Source: Clostridiales bacterium
GTDB taxonomy: Bacteria; Bacillota; Clostridia; Oscillospirales; Oscillospiraceae
Reading direction: 5' to 3'
Assembly: GCA_019418625.1 (NCBI GenBank)
Contig: DYBL01000014.1
Span: 1-60,905, forward strand
DNA length: 60,905 bases
The notes beneath the pieces are model-generated. The model saw only the letters and a list, made by a program, of their open reading frames with translations, was not told the DNA's origin and did no database searches. A program made the position numbers and the translations under genes. This document shows, piece by piece, positions 32,867-41,668 of this stretch. Within the stretch, counting starts at the first letter, position 1. Each line of letters starts with the position of its first letter.

Positions 32867-34543
32867 TCAAGCGGTACGCAGAGTCACGCCGGACAGGCAG
32901 AACCAGCCGCGTGCATCCCGGCAGGCGCCGGTGAGCGTATCCCGCAGTTTCCAGCCTGTATGGCGGGTATAGAGGGGCGCCAGAGCGGCGTCATCCAGCA
33001 GCAGCACCTCCGCGTCATGGAGGCAGCCCATCCGGGCCGTGCCGTCATCAGCCTTGGCAATGATGGAAAGCAGCGTATCGTAGGCGCTGTTGGCGTAGCC
33101 CACCACATTGCTGCCCTGGTCAGAGGTCCACTGCTTCAAAAAGCACTCGGCATCGTTGCCCACGGCTCTCAGGTCCAGTCCCGCCAGGGTATAGTCTCCG
33201 CTGCGCAGGGCCGCCCGCAGCTCCGTGCCGCTCACCGCCACAGGTGTGACGTGCACCCGCAGCACCTCGCTCCACTGCCGCGCCAGCTCCTGGGCCACGG
33301 CGGTGTTTTCCGGCGTGTCCACATAGAGATATTCCAGCTGTCCCAGATAGCTGCCGCTGTCATACCCGGCCTGCTCCAGCACCTGACGGGCCTGGGCACA
33401 CCGCTCGGCATAGGCGTCGGGATCGTTGTCCAGCAGCACCGCATCTGTGCGGAAATCCGCCTCCCCCTCGCCGGGGACGCCGGGCGGCACCAATCCCTCT
33501 GCGGGCCGGGCGGTAATGCCCGCCGCCTCCGCCGCAGCGTTGCGGTCAATGGCCATCACCATGGCCTGACGCACCTGCTGATCGGCAAAGACGCTCTGGT
33601 TGCAGTTGAACAGCACCGTGTAGGTGCCCAGCTCCGTCAGCGGCGTCACCTCCGCCTGGCGCTCGATCTCTTCATCCGTCAGCGGCCATACCAGATCCAC
33701 GGTCTTATTATCATAGAGGGCCGCAGCCTCCTCCGCCGTGTCCGCAAAATAGAAATTCAGCTCCCCGGGACCGGTGATACTGCCGTAATAGCGGTCATTG
33801 GCCGTCAGGGAAAAGCGGTCCTCCTCCATACGGCCAGTCACATAGGGGCCGTTGGTCACCAGCGCAGACGGGTCCGACCACCAGCGCTCCGTGCCCGCCT
33901 GGCCGGTTTCTTCCTCCGCGGCCCGGTTCCGCTCCACTGCCGCGTCCCGCAGCGTGGTCACCACATCTTCCCGCAGGGGCAGCGTGGCCGGAGAGGTGCA
34001 CACCTCTGTCAAAAACCAGTCGTAATTGCCGCCCAGCACCACTTCCAGCGTGTTGTCGCTGGGGGCGCTGACCTGCAGCAGCGACGTGTCACCCGTCTCG
34101 CGCACCTGGTCGTATCCCTCCACTACCGACAAAACGGAGGCATACGCTGAGCCGCTGGCGGGATCCGCCAGACGCCGCCAGGCATATACAAAGTCATTGG
34201 CCGTCACAGACTGACCGTCCGACCATTTGGCACTGCGCAGGCGGAACGTCCAGGTGACCGTTCCGTCGGCGTTGTGCTCCTGAGAATAGCTTTTCGCCAT
34301 GCCGCCGGTGACCGTGGTACCGCCGGAGGTGTCCAGCGTCACCCGCATGAGATTTTCATACAGGTGCATCAGGATGGTCTGGTCTCCCTCCTGCGTGGCA
34401 TAAATGGGGTCCAGTGTCTCCACGTCCGCCCCCACGCATACAGACAGCGCCGGGTTCGCCTCCCCCTGCGCACAGCCGGACAGCAGGCCCATGCACAGCG
34501 TCAGCGCCAGCACCGCAGCGCTCCATCGCTTCCAACATCTCAT
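32867..34543 (-). CDS. Oligopeptide ABC transporter substrate-binding lipoprotein (OppA/SBP_bac_5)
   Basis: 558 residues with lipobox LLSGC (Cys about residue 24). SBP_bac_5 features: VETLDPIYATQEGDQTILMH, LRSAKWSDGQSVTANDFVYA, RQAMVMAIDRNAAA and a C-terminal region with the usual domain crossover. It should capture peptides outside the cell for an Opp-type transporter. The permease and ATPase genes are not in this window, so it is an orphan here. The start at 34543 follows AAGGAG. The longer frame overlaps the promoter at 34626-34654. Confidence 0.9.
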   Translation of the reverse strand: MRCWKRWSAAVLALTLCMGLLSGCAQGEANPALSVCVGADVETLDPIYATQEGDQTILMHLYENLMRVTLDTSGGTTVTGGMAKSYSQEHNADGTVTWTFRLRSAKWSDGQSVTANDFVYAWRRLADPASGSAYASVLSVVEGYDQVRETGDTSLLQVSAPSDNTLEVVLGGNYDWFLTEVCTSPATLPLREDVVTTLRDAAVERNRAAEEETGQAGTERWWSDPSALVTNGPYVTGRMEEDRFSLTANDRYYGSITGPGELNFYFADTAEEAAALYDNKTVDLVWPLTDEEIERQAEVTPLTELGTYTVLFNCNQSVFADQQVRQAMVMAIDRNAAAEAAGITARPAEGLVPPGVPGEGEADFRTDAVLLDNDPDAYAERCAQARQVLEQAGYDSGSYLGQLEYLYVDTPENTAVAQELARQWSEVLRVHVTPVAVSGTELRAALRSGDYTLAGLDLRAVGNDAECFLKQWTSDQGSNVVGYANSAYDTLLSIIAKADDGTARMGCLHDAEVLLLDDAALAPLYTRHTGWKLRDTLTGACRDARGWFCLSGVTLRTA

Positions 34544-34625
34544 GGATTTTCTCCTTAATATAAATATGTGTATAAACATGAAAGAACCGGGCACCGCAGC
34601 GGCACCAGGTTTACGTAATGAAATG

Positions 34626-34654
34626 ATTATAAAGATTTTTTGCCTGCTTGTAAA
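34626..34654 (-). promoter_or_regulatory. Promoter of the oligopeptide-binding protein gene
   Basis: On the minus strand TTTACA (34649-34654), 17 bp, perfect TATAAT (34626-34631), about 83 bp before the ATG. Confidence 0.75.
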
Positions 34655-34784
34655 GCTTCCCAGGAAAAAAAGTAACAAAAAATTACAAAATTAAGGGTTT
34701 ATTCACGAACTGCTCCATGGTATACTGAATATATTCACCCGGCCGCAGCCGGGAACACCATCCTTTTTGATCGGGAGGATCTCC

Positions 34785-35441
34785 ATGTCCAACGGATTTT
34801 TCAGCGGCTCCAATCCCCTCTTCCGCCTGACGGGGCGGTTTTTGGATCTGGTGGTCCTCAGCTTCTTCTTCCTGCTGGCCTCGCTGCCGGTGGTGACCCT
34901 GGGGCCTGCCGCCGCCGCCCTTTACTATACCTCCGTCAAGTGCCTGCGCCGGGGAGAGGGCAGTCCCTACCGCAGCTTTTGGACGTCCTTCCGTCAAAAT
35001 CTGCGGCCGGGCATCGGCGCTACGGTGATCCTGCTTCTCGCGGCTCTGGCTCTGGACGCGCTGTTCGTCTTTTTGACCATGGCCGCCGCCTCCGGCTCCG
35101 CCGCCTGGACGGTGGCCCGGTGGGCCTTTCTGGTGTTTTTGCTGCTGCCTGCGGCCATGTACGCGCTGGTCTTTCCTCTGCTCTCCCGCTTCACCTGTAC
35201 CACCGGCAGCCTGCTGGCAAATGCCCTGCGTCTGACGGTGCGTCATCTTCCGGCAGCGGTGGGTGCGGGCATCATCCAGACCGCACTGTTGGTGCTGACG
35301 CTCAAGACCTGGTTCTACGGTTCCGTGCTGCTGACGCCTGTCCTGGGTGCCTTGGCGGTGTCCTTTTTGCTGGAGCCGGTGCTGCGCCGCTACGCGCCCC
35401 AGGCCGCCGAGGGGGAGGACGTTCCCTGGTATCTGCGATAA
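34785..35441 (+). CDS. YesL-like (DUF624) membrane protein
   Basis: 218 residues with four to five membrane helices. The N-terminal MSNGFFSGSNPLFRLTGRFL with LDLVVLSFFFLLASLPVVTLGPA matches the DUF624/YesL family, often found near carbohydrate ABC transporter genes in Firmicutes; its role is unknown. Start is the ATG at 34785 because GGGAGG stands at 34773-34778; an upstream in-frame TTG is less likely. It is a single gene on its strand, close to the sugar locus that begins at 35.5 kb. Confidence 0.8.
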   Translation: MSNGFFSGSNPLFRLTGRFLDLVVLSFFFLLASLPVVTLGPAAAALYYTSVKCLRRGEGSPYRSFWTSFRQNLRPGIGATVILLLAALALDALFVFLTMAAASGSAAWTVARWAFLVFLLLPAAMYALVFPLLSRFTCTTGSLLANALRLTVRHLPAAVGAGIIQTALLVLTLKTWFYGSVLLTPVLGALAVSFLLEPVLRRYAPQAAEGEDVPWYLR

Positions 35442-35445
35442 AACA

Positions 35446-35482
35446 GAATCCGCCGGAGGCAAAGGCCTCCGGCGGATTCCTT
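35446..35482. terminator. Terminator between DUF624 gene and ROK-like kinase
   Basis: A 15-bp perfect stem, arms 35446-35460 and 35465-35479, lies between the two converging genes. On the minus strand it is followed by TGTTTTA. Confidence 0.8.
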
Positions 35483-35509
35483 ATATAAATACACACACGA
35501 TCAACACGC

Positions 35510-36892
35510 TTATTTCCGCAGCTCCGGCAGACTGGCCGCCGCCACGGACTGACCCACCCGGCGGAACTTCTCGTCGGGCAGTGCCAGGTGCACCTGCCGC
35601 TCCACCTCCGGGTACTCGTCGGAGAGGACCTTGCGGCAGGTATCCAGCAGCAGATCGCCGCCCTTGCCGCTCATGACCCGGCCCAGCAGCAGCACATGGC
35701 GGTAGCCGTACAGGTGATGGTACAGTGCCAGGGTATGGGCCAGGTACACACCGATGCTCTCGTAGATGCCGGCGGCGCGGGGGCCATCCTGCTCCATGAG
35801 GCCCTGGACCACCTTCAGCTTCTCCGCCGGAGAGAGGCCCTCGTCCAGGTCGATGCCTGCGGCAGGCGCCAGCTTGATGACGGAGTCCTGGGTGAAGTAC
35901 TTCACACCGCAGCCGATGTCGCCGCTCCACTCGTCCACCATGGCGGTGGGGGCGGCGTCCACAGGCACGAACGCCAGCTCGTTGAGCCAGCCGGTGACCT
36001 TGCCCTCTTCATCCACATAGCCCACAGCCTCACTGGTGCCCATGGCGATCCCCAGCACGTTGTTGTCCTCCAGGCTCATGGCGCCGGCCAGGGCGGACAC
36101 GTCGCCGTCGTTGACCACGGCGTAGGGCACATCCCCGAAGGTATCGGTGATGGCCCGGATATAGATGTCCTTGACCTTGGCGTCATACTGCTCCTTGGGC
36201 ACCTTCAGGAACAAGGAGGCGCTCATGGTGCGGTTATCGATATAAATACCGGCGGAGCTGACGCCCACGGCATCCACCCGGGGCATGTGGGCCGCGGCGG
36301 ACTTGAGGGCGGAGACGATGCCCTCATAGTGGTAGTCCGGGTCGGAGTTGATCTTGGGGAACCAGACCACCTCTTCGCTGTACACGCTCTCTCCGTCGAT
36401 GACGGCGGACACCTTCCGGTCGGAGCCGCCGGCGTCAAAGCCGATGCGGCAGCCGTCCAGGTGGCGGCCGATGGCCTGGGAGACGCTCTTCTCCTCCGGC
36501 ACCGCGTCCACCCGCACCACCTCAAAGGGATGCTCATACACATTGCCCATGTAGTCAAAGTCAAAGGCACGGGAGCCGGAGGCGGAATAATGCTCCTGCA
36601 TGGCACGGCACACGGCCTCATTGCCGGCCAGATACACCCGGAAGCCGCCTTTCATCCAAAGCAGGGTCTTGATGATCCGGTCGATATAGTAAATATCCGC
36701 CTCGCGCAGTTCCTCCGTTCCATGGACGCGGGTGCGGTACACGGCCATCTGGCCGCCGCTGCGCTCCACCGCCACGTCAAAGGGCTCCTGGGCATCGCGC
36801 AAAAACGCCTCGTAAAAGCGGCCCAGAGGAATGAATGCCGGGTCCAGAGGGGGAAGATGCTTGACGGTCACGTCAATGCCAAGATGCTTCAT
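35510..36892 (-). CDS. ROK-like sugar kinase with N-terminal extension
   Basis: 460 residues, against about 300 for typical ROK kinases. A unique N-terminal domain (about 1-145) precedes an ASKHA fold: phosphate-1 GFDAGGSDRKVSAV (about 151), YAVVNDGDVSALAGA and LGIAMGTSEAVGYV. The usual ROK zinc motif CxCGxxGCxE is not present; the corresponding region reads SGDIGCGVKYF. From context it is the best candidate for phosphorylating GlcNAc (or ManNAc) made by the neighbouring pathway (inference). Start 36892 follows AAGGAGG. It is divergent from the epimerase. Confidence 0.75.
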   Translation of the reverse strand: MKHLGIDVTVKHLPPLDPAFIPLGRFYEAFLRDAQEPFDVAVERSGGQMAVYRTRVHGTEELREADIYYIDRIIKTLLWMKGGFRVYLAGNEAVCRAMQEHYSASGSRAFDFDYMGNVYEHPFEVVRVDAVPEEKSVSQAIGRHLDGCRIGFDAGGSDRKVSAVIDGESVYSEEVVWFPKINSDPDYHYEGIVSALKSAAAHMPRVDAVGVSSAGIYIDNRTMSASLFLKVPKEQYDAKVKDIYIRAITDTFGDVPYAVVNDGDVSALAGAMSLEDNNVLGIAMGTSEAVGYVDEEGKVTGWLNELAFVPVDAAPTAMVDEWSGDIGCGVKYFTQDSVIKLAPAAGIDLDEGLSPAEKLKVVQGLMEQDGPRAAGIYESIGVYLAHTLALYHHLYGYRHVLLLGRVMSGKGGDLLLDTCRKVLSDEYPEVERQVHLALPDEKFRRVGQSVAAASLPELRK

Positions 36893-36968
36893 GACAAAGA
36901 TCCTCCTTATATTGATAATGGATGCGGAACCAGCCGCACGGCGGCCGGAAATATCTGGATTCAAATCT

Positions 36969-36996
36969 AGGCTAACAGTTTTTTTCATTTTGTCAA
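36969..36996 (-). promoter_or_regulatory. Candidate promoter of the ROK-like kinase gene
   Basis: On the minus strand TTGACA (36991-36996), 16 bp, TAGCCT (36969-36974). The -35 box is perfect and the -10 box weak. Confidence 0.5.
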
Positions 36997-37001
36997 GTAT
37001 T

Positions 37002-37015
37002 TGAAAAAATTTTTC
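37002..37015. promoter_or_regulatory. Candidate RpiR operator between divergent promoters
   Basis: TGAAAAAATTTTTC lies between the kinase and epimerase promoters, 9 bp upstream of the plus-strand -35 box. The related TGAAAATTTTTTCA lies 8 bp upstream of the -35 box of the ABC transporter operon (39235-39248). The shared motif and placement suggest one regulator, most simply the RpiR protein encoded between them. Confidence 0.45.
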
Positions 37016-37024
37016 CTATTTTTC

Positions 37025-37053
37025 TTGACGGGTTGCACAAAAGGAAATATGAT
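37025..37053 (+). promoter_or_regulatory. Promoter of the epimerase-rpiR operon
   Basis: TTGACG (37025-37030), 17 bp, TATGAT (37048-37053), 33 bp before the epimerase ATG. Confidence 0.75.
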
Positions 37054-37085
37054 GGAATCATCAAAAGAAAGGAAGGTGCCCAAGT

Positions 37086-38291
37086 ATGAAGGACACAGCA
37101 AGATTGCAGGCCTACCGGGACTGGGTGCAGCAGCAGCTGCAGATCTGCACGGAATTCTGGCTGAAAAATGGAATGGATCACAAATACGGCGGCGTGTATA
37201 CCTGCCTGGACCGCAAAGGCGAGATCTACTCCACGGATAAGAGCGTGTGGATGCAGGGCCGCTGCGGCTGGATCTTCGCCTACCTTTGCCACATGTACGG
37301 CAGCCGTCCGGAGTGGCTGGATGCCTCCAAGAGCTGCCTGAACTTTTTGGAGGACCACTGCATCAACCATGAAGCCGGCGGCCGCATGTACTTTACCGTC
37401 ACGGAGGACGGCCGTCCCCTGCGCCAGCGCCGGTACTACTTCTCCGAGGCCTTTTACGCCATCGCCAACGGCGAGTACTACGGCGTGACCGGCGAGCGGG
37501 AGCATCTGGACCGGGCCCGCCGGGCCTACGACCTGTACTGGGATCTTGCCCACGGCATGCCCGACCCTGTGGGCATGGGCCCCAAGACCATCCCGGAGAC
37601 CCGCACGGGCCGCGCCTTCGGCATCCCCATGATCATCCTCAACGTCACCAGCGTGCTGCTGCGGGTGGACCCGGAGCGCAAGGCCCTCTATGAGGAGCGG
37701 GCCGCCCAGTGCGTGGACGAGATCTTCAAGTACCATGTCAAGCCCGAGCTCAAGTGCGTGCTGGAGAACGTGGCCGAGGACGGCACCCCCCGTCTCTACT
37801 ACACCGAGGGCCGCACAGTCAACCCCGGACACGACATCGAGGGCGTTTGGTTCCTGCTGGAGCACGCCAAGCGCACCGGGGACAAGGAGCTGGTGGAAAA
37901 GGCCGCCCAGATCTTCGACTGGGCCATCGAGGCCGGCTGGGACACCGAGTACGGCGGACTGCTCTACTTTACCGACTGCCTGAAAAAGCCCCCCGAGGCC
38001 TACGAGCACGACATGAAGCTTTGGTGGCCCCACAACGAGATCATGATCTCCTCCCTCATGCTCTACCGGGATACCGGCCGGGAAAAATACCTGGACTGGT
38101 TCGACAAGACCCTGGAATACTGCAAGGCCCACTTTGCCGACCCCGAATATGGCGAGTGGTACGGCTACCTGCGGCGGGACGGCCTGCCCACCCAGCCCTC
38201 CACCAAGGGCTCCACGTTCAAGGGTCCCTTCCACCTGCCCCGGGCGCTCATCATGTGCGACGCCATGCTGGGACAGCTGCTGGAAAGCTGA
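37086..38291 (+). CDS. N-acylglucosamine 2-epimerase (AGE family)
   Basis: 401 residues, an alpha6/alpha6 barrel. AGE enzymes interconvert ManNAc and GlcNAc without phosphorylation. Family residues are clear: RQRRYYFSEAFYAIA, GRTVNPGHDIEGVW (catalytic His, about 247), KLWWPHNE (about 313) and the C-terminal FKGPFHLPRALIMC (second catalytic His, about 382). The length matches mammalian RenBP and bacterial AGE. Beside nanA, nagA and nagB it should carry ManNAc to GlcNAc. Cellobiose 2-epimerase of the same fold is less likely in this setting. Confidence 0.9.
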   Translation: MKDTARLQAYRDWVQQQLQICTEFWLKNGMDHKYGGVYTCLDRKGEIYSTDKSVWMQGRCGWIFAYLCHMYGSRPEWLDASKSCLNFLEDHCINHEAGGRMYFTVTEDGRPLRQRRYYFSEAFYAIANGEYYGVTGEREHLDRARRAYDLYWDLAHGMPDPVGMGPKTIPETRTGRAFGIPMIILNVTSVLLRVDPERKALYEERAAQCVDEIFKYHVKPELKCVLENVAEDGTPRLYYTEGRTVNPGHDIEGVWFLLEHAKRTGDKELVEKAAQIFDWAIEAGWDTEYGGLLYFTDCLKKPPEAYEHDMKLWWPHNEIMISSLMLYRDTGREKYLDWFDKTLEYCKAHFADPEYGEWYGYLRRDGLPTQPSTKGSTFKGPFHLPRALIMCDAMLGQLLES

Positions 38292-38318
38292 CCGTCCGAC
38301 GCTGAAGCGAGGCAGTCT

Positions 38319-39173
38319 ATGCCAGAAGAAAGCGTATTCAACCGGATCACCCGGGAATATTACCAGCTGACCTCCTCAGAAAAAAAGCTGGCCAACTTCG
38401 TGGTGGCCAACGGCCAGCGCACCCAGAGCATGTCCATCTCCGAGCTGGCCGCCGCCTGCGGCGTGGCCGAGGCCACCATCTCCCGCTTCTGCCGGCGGAT
38501 GGGATACCAGGGATACAGCGCCTTCCGCCTGTCCATCGCCGCCTCCACTGCCGCCCGGCCTGACTCCAGCCCCCTCTCCGGCGAGATCCAGCCGGACGAC
38601 AGCGTGCCCATTTTGTGCAGCAAGCTGGCCGGTGCGGAGATCGACGCCATCCGGGAGACCCAGGCCCTCATCCGCACGGAGAGCATCCAGGCGGCAGCAG
38701 ACCTGCTGCTGGCGGCGGACAAGGTATTGTGCATGGGCCAGGGCGGGTCCATGCTGCTGGCCCAGGAGGCCGCTCACCTGTTCACCACCACCTTCCCCTC
38801 CTTTTTCCCCGTGCCGGACTCCCACATGCAGGTGATCTCCGCGGTGAGCCTGGATGAAAAGGACGCCATTTTGTTCTTTTCCTACTCCGGCGCCACCAAG
38901 GAGCTCATTGACGTGCTGCGCATCGCCAAGGCCAGAGGCACCAAGATCGTGCTGGTGACCCGCTATCCCGGCTCTCCCGGTGCGGCCTTCGCGGACGTGG
39001 TGCTCCAGTGCGGGTCCACGGAAGGCCCCCTGCAGCTGGGCTCCATCGCCGCCCGCATCGCCCAGCTCTACCTGATCGATGTGCTGTTTTCCGAAATGTG
39101 CCGCCGGGATCTGGATCACTGCCGGCAGCACCGGGAACTGGTGGCCGATGCACTGTCGGAAAAACATGTATGA
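38319..39173 (+). CDS. MurR/RpiR family transcriptional regulator
   Basis: 284 residues. An N-terminal HTH_6 domain (about 1-75; SEKKLANFVVANGQRTQSMS, then ELAAACGVAEATISRFCRRMGYQGYSAF) is followed by a SIS sugar-phosphate-binding domain (about 110-270; VLCMGQGGSMLLAQEA, ILFFSYSGATKELIDVLRIA). RpiR proteins sense phosphosugars, and in Firmicutes relatives such as NanR control sialic acid genes. It lies 27 bp after the epimerase in the same transcript and directly upstream of the transporter operon, so it likely controls both. Confidence 0.92.
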   Translation: MPEESVFNRITREYYQLTSSEKKLANFVVANGQRTQSMSISELAAACGVAEATISRFCRRMGYQGYSAFRLSIAASTAARPDSSPLSGEIQPDDSVPILCSKLAGAEIDAIRETQALIRTESIQAAADLLLAADKVLCMGQGGSMLLAQEAAHLFTTTFPSFFPVPDSHMQVISAVSLDEKDAILFFSYSGATKELIDVLRIAKARGTKIVLVTRYPGSPGAAFADVVLQCGSTEGPLQLGSIAARIAQLYLIDVLFSEMCRRDLDHCRQHRELVADALSEKHV

Positions 39174-39203
39174 CACCCAGAAACAGGAAGAAAGCCACAA
39201 TTA

Positions 39204-39248
39204 TTTTCAAAATTTTTTCATATAATGACAGTTTTGAAAATTTTTTCA
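39204..39248 (+). promoter_or_regulatory. Paired candidate operator upstream of the sialic acid transporter operon
   Basis: A 17-bp direct repeat TTTTSAAAATTTTTTCA occurs at 39204-39220 and 39232-39248, 28 bp apart. The second copy contains TGAAAATTTTTTCA, similar to the site at 37002-37015. It ends 8 bp before the -35 box. Confidence 0.55.
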
Positions 39249-39256
39249 GGTATCGC

Positions 39257-39285
39257 TTGACAACCCTTGCGTACAATTGTACAAT
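39257..39285 (+). promoter_or_regulatory. Promoter of the sialic acid transporter operon
   Basis: TTGACA (39257-39262), 17 bp, TACAAT (39280-39285). The 12-bp perfect palindrome GTACAATTGTAC (39271-39282) overlaps the -10 box and could be a second operator. Confidence 0.85.
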
Positions 39286-39347
39286 TTGCACATAGCCAAG
39301 TTTGGCACTTCCTGCATTTTTCATCAATTTTTAGGAGGCACAGACAT

Positions 39348-40634
39348 ATGAAGAAGATGAAAAGATTTCTTGCTCTGGCCCTGACCATGACCATGGTCCT
39401 GGCCCTGGCCGCCTGCGGCCAGAAAGAGGAGACCCCCTCTTCCGAGGAGGGCACTGCCGAGGGCGTCACCGAGATCACCTGGTGGGCCTTCCCCACGTTC
39501 GGTGTGGACTCCGGCTACGAGCAGCAGCTGGCGGACGCCTTCATGGCCGCCAACAGCGACGTGAAGGTCAATGTGGAGATCATTGACTTCACCTCCGGCG
39601 CCGACGCCCTGACCTCTGCCATCACCGCCGGCACCGCTCCCGACGTGCTGTTCGACGCCCCGGGTCGCATCATCGAGTACGGCAACGCCGGCAACCTGGT
39701 TCCCCTGGACGACATGATCGAGTCCCTCAAGAGTGACATCGCCAGCGAGAGCCTGCTGGAGACCTGCGTGGGCGCCGACGGCTCCTACTACATGTATCCC
39801 ATCTCCTCCTCCCCCTTCTACATGGGCCTGAACAAGGAGGCTCTGGAAGAGGCCAACGCATTGCAGTATGTGAACCTGGAGGGTGACCGCACCTGGACCA
39901 CCGAGAACTTCGTGAAGATGTGCGAGGCTCTGCGTGATGCCGGCGTTACCACCGTTCCCGGCATCGTGTACTGCGGCGGCCAGGGCGGCGACCAGGGCAC
40001 CCGCGCTCTGGTGAACAACCTCTACTCCTCCTCCATCGTGGGCGAGGACGGCAAGTGGAACGTGGACGCCAACGGCGTCAAGGCTCTGGAGCTGCTCAAG
40101 AGCATGTATGACAGCAAGGCTCTGGACGCCGGCTTCTCCATGGCCGCCGCCGACGAGCTGCAGCAGTTCCAGCAGGAGACCTGCGCCATGACCTTCTGCT
40201 GGGGCACCTCCAACGCCATGAGCTATGCCTCCGAGGACTACACCCAGATCTCCGTTCCCTTCCCCTCTGACGACGGCGTGCCCGAGCTGGAGTACCTGGT
40301 CAACGGCTTCTGCGTGTTCGACAACGGCGACGACGCCAAGGCCGAGGCTTCCAAGCGCTTCATCGCCTTCATCTGCGACGATCCCGAGTGGGGCCCCAAG
40401 AGCGTGGTCCAGACCGGTGCCTTCCCCGTCCGCGCTTCCTTCGGCAACCTCTATGAGGGCAACGAGGAAATGAGCCTGCTGGCCTCCTGGAGCCAGTACT
40501 ATGGTCCCTACTACAACACCCGCGCCGGCTTTGCCGCCATGCGTCCCCTGTGGTTCAACATGCTGCAGCAGGTCTTCAACGGCACGCCCGCGCAGGAGGC
40601 CGCCGATGCCTTCAACACCGGCGCCAACGCCTGA
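39348..40634 (+). CDS. Carbohydrate ABC transporter substrate-binding lipoprotein (CUT1; probable sialic acid)
   Basis: 428 residues. A signal peptide with lipobox LAAC (Cys about 23) and a Glu/Ser linker is followed by an SBP_bac_1 fold: ITWWAFPTFGVDSGYEQQL, TAGTAPDVLFDAPG, YYMYPISSSPFYMGLNKEAL and a C-terminal PLWFNMLQQVFNG helix. It binds a sugar outside the membrane for the two permeases downstream. The ligand is inferred as sialic acid from the adjacent nanA-nagB-nagA. Start is the ATG at 39348 after AGGAGG. Its strongly biased codon use suggests high expression. Confidence 0.9.
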   Translation: MKKMKRFLALALTMTMVLALAACGQKEETPSSEEGTAEGVTEITWWAFPTFGVDSGYEQQLADAFMAANSDVKVNVEIIDFTSGADALTSAITAGTAPDVLFDAPGRIIEYGNAGNLVPLDDMIESLKSDIASESLLETCVGADGSYYMYPISSSPFYMGLNKEALEEANALQYVNLEGDRTWTTENFVKMCEALRDAGVTTVPGIVYCGGQGGDQGTRALVNNLYSSSIVGEDGKWNVDANGVKALELLKSMYDSKALDAGFSMAAADELQQFQQETCAMTFCWGTSNAMSYASEDYTQISVPFPSDDGVPELEYLVNGFCVFDNGDDAKAEASKRFIAFICDDPEWGPKSVVQTGAFPVRASFGNLYEGNEEMSLLASWSQYYGPYYNTRAGFAAMRPLWFNMLQQVFNGTPAQEAADAFNTGANA

Positions 40635-40650
40635 TTTTCCCATACACACT

Positions 40651-40682
40651 CTCCCTTCTCCCGCTTTGGCGGGAGAAGGGAG
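40651..40682 (+). terminator. Intra-operon hairpin after the binding-protein gene
   Basis: A 14-bp perfect stem, arms 40651-40664 and 40669-40682, loop TTTG, has no T-run. It probably protects the binding-protein mRNA end or lowers permease expression, as in many binding-protein operons. Confidence 0.6.
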
Positions 40683-40738
40683 AACCCTTATCCGCAACGG
40701 TTTAAACCACATTTGATATAGAAAACGGGGGAGGCTCT

Positions 40739-41656
40739 ATGGCAACTACCAGCGCGCCCAAAAGAAGCTTAGTCCTCCAGCGCAGAGAGACCGTCGTATC
40801 GTACCTGTTTTTGCTGCCGGCGCTGTTTTTCTTCGTTGGATTCGTCCTCACGCCCATGGCCATGGGCGTGGTCACCAGCTTTACCAACTCCAGCTTCGCC
40901 AACACCAACACCGGTTCCGATTTCATTTTCCTCGATAACTACATCCGCCTTTTCAACGACCCCATCTTCTGGAAGTCCGCCATCAATACGGTGGTCATCG
41001 TGGTGGTGGCCGTCCCCACGGTCACTGCTTTCTCCCTGTGGGTGGGCTCCGCCATCTACAAGATGCACGCCGCCGCCCGCTCCTTCTTCCGGTGCGTGTT
41101 CTACCTGCCGGTGGTCACGGGCTCCGTGGCCGTGGTGGTGGTCTGGAAGTGGATGTTCGATAAGTACAACGGCCTTTTCAACTATGTCATCCGCGCCATG
41201 GGCGGCGAGGGCCTCATGTGGACCGAGAGCGAGCAGATGGCCCTTTGGTGCATCATCCTGATCCTCTTCACCACCTCCATCGGCCAGCCCATCGTACTGT
41301 ATGTCTCCGCCCTGGGCAACGTGGACCACTCCCTGGTGGAGGCGGCCCAGGTGGACGGTGCCACGGACTTCCAGGTGTTCTGGAAGATCAAATGGCCCTC
41401 CGCCATGCCCACCTCCCTGTATGTGGCGGTCATCACCACCACCAACAGCTTCCAGTGCTTCGCCCTGATCCAGCTGCTGACCTCCGGCGGCCCCAATTAC
41501 AGTACCAGCACCGTCATGTACTACCTATACGAGATCGCGTTCAGAACCACCAAGGAGTTCGGCTACGCCGACGCCATGGGCGTGATCCTGGCCATCGTCA
41601 TCGCCTTGTTCAGCGCACTGCAGTTCAAGGTCATGCACGGCGGCACCACAGAATAA
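40739..41656 (+). CDS. Carbohydrate ABC transporter permease (MalF/UgpA type)
   Basis: 305 residues with six membrane helices. The EAA loop reads EAAQVDGATDFQVFWKIKWP (about residues 201-220), the contact with the ATPase. An N-terminal RRETVVSYLFLLPALFFFVG start is typical of the CUT1 first permease. It pairs with the next permease, 12 bp downstream. No ATPase gene lies in the operon; the msmX-like gene at 45.7 kb probably supplies it. Confidence 0.92.
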   Translation: MATTSAPKRSLVLQRRETVVSYLFLLPALFFFVGFVLTPMAMGVVTSFTNSSFANTNTGSDFIFLDNYIRLFNDPIFWKSAINTVVIVVVAVPTVTAFSLWVGSAIYKMHAAARSFFRCVFYLPVVTGSVAVVVVWKWMFDKYNGLFNYVIRAMGGEGLMWTESEQMALWCIILILFTTSIGQPIVLYVSALGNVDHSLVEAAQVDGATDFQVFWKIKWPSAMPTSLYVAVITTTNSFQCFALIQLLTSGGPNYSTSTVMYYLYEIAFRTTKEFGYADAMGVILAIVIALFSALQFKVMHGGTTE

Positions 41657-41668
41657 GGAGGCGCCACC

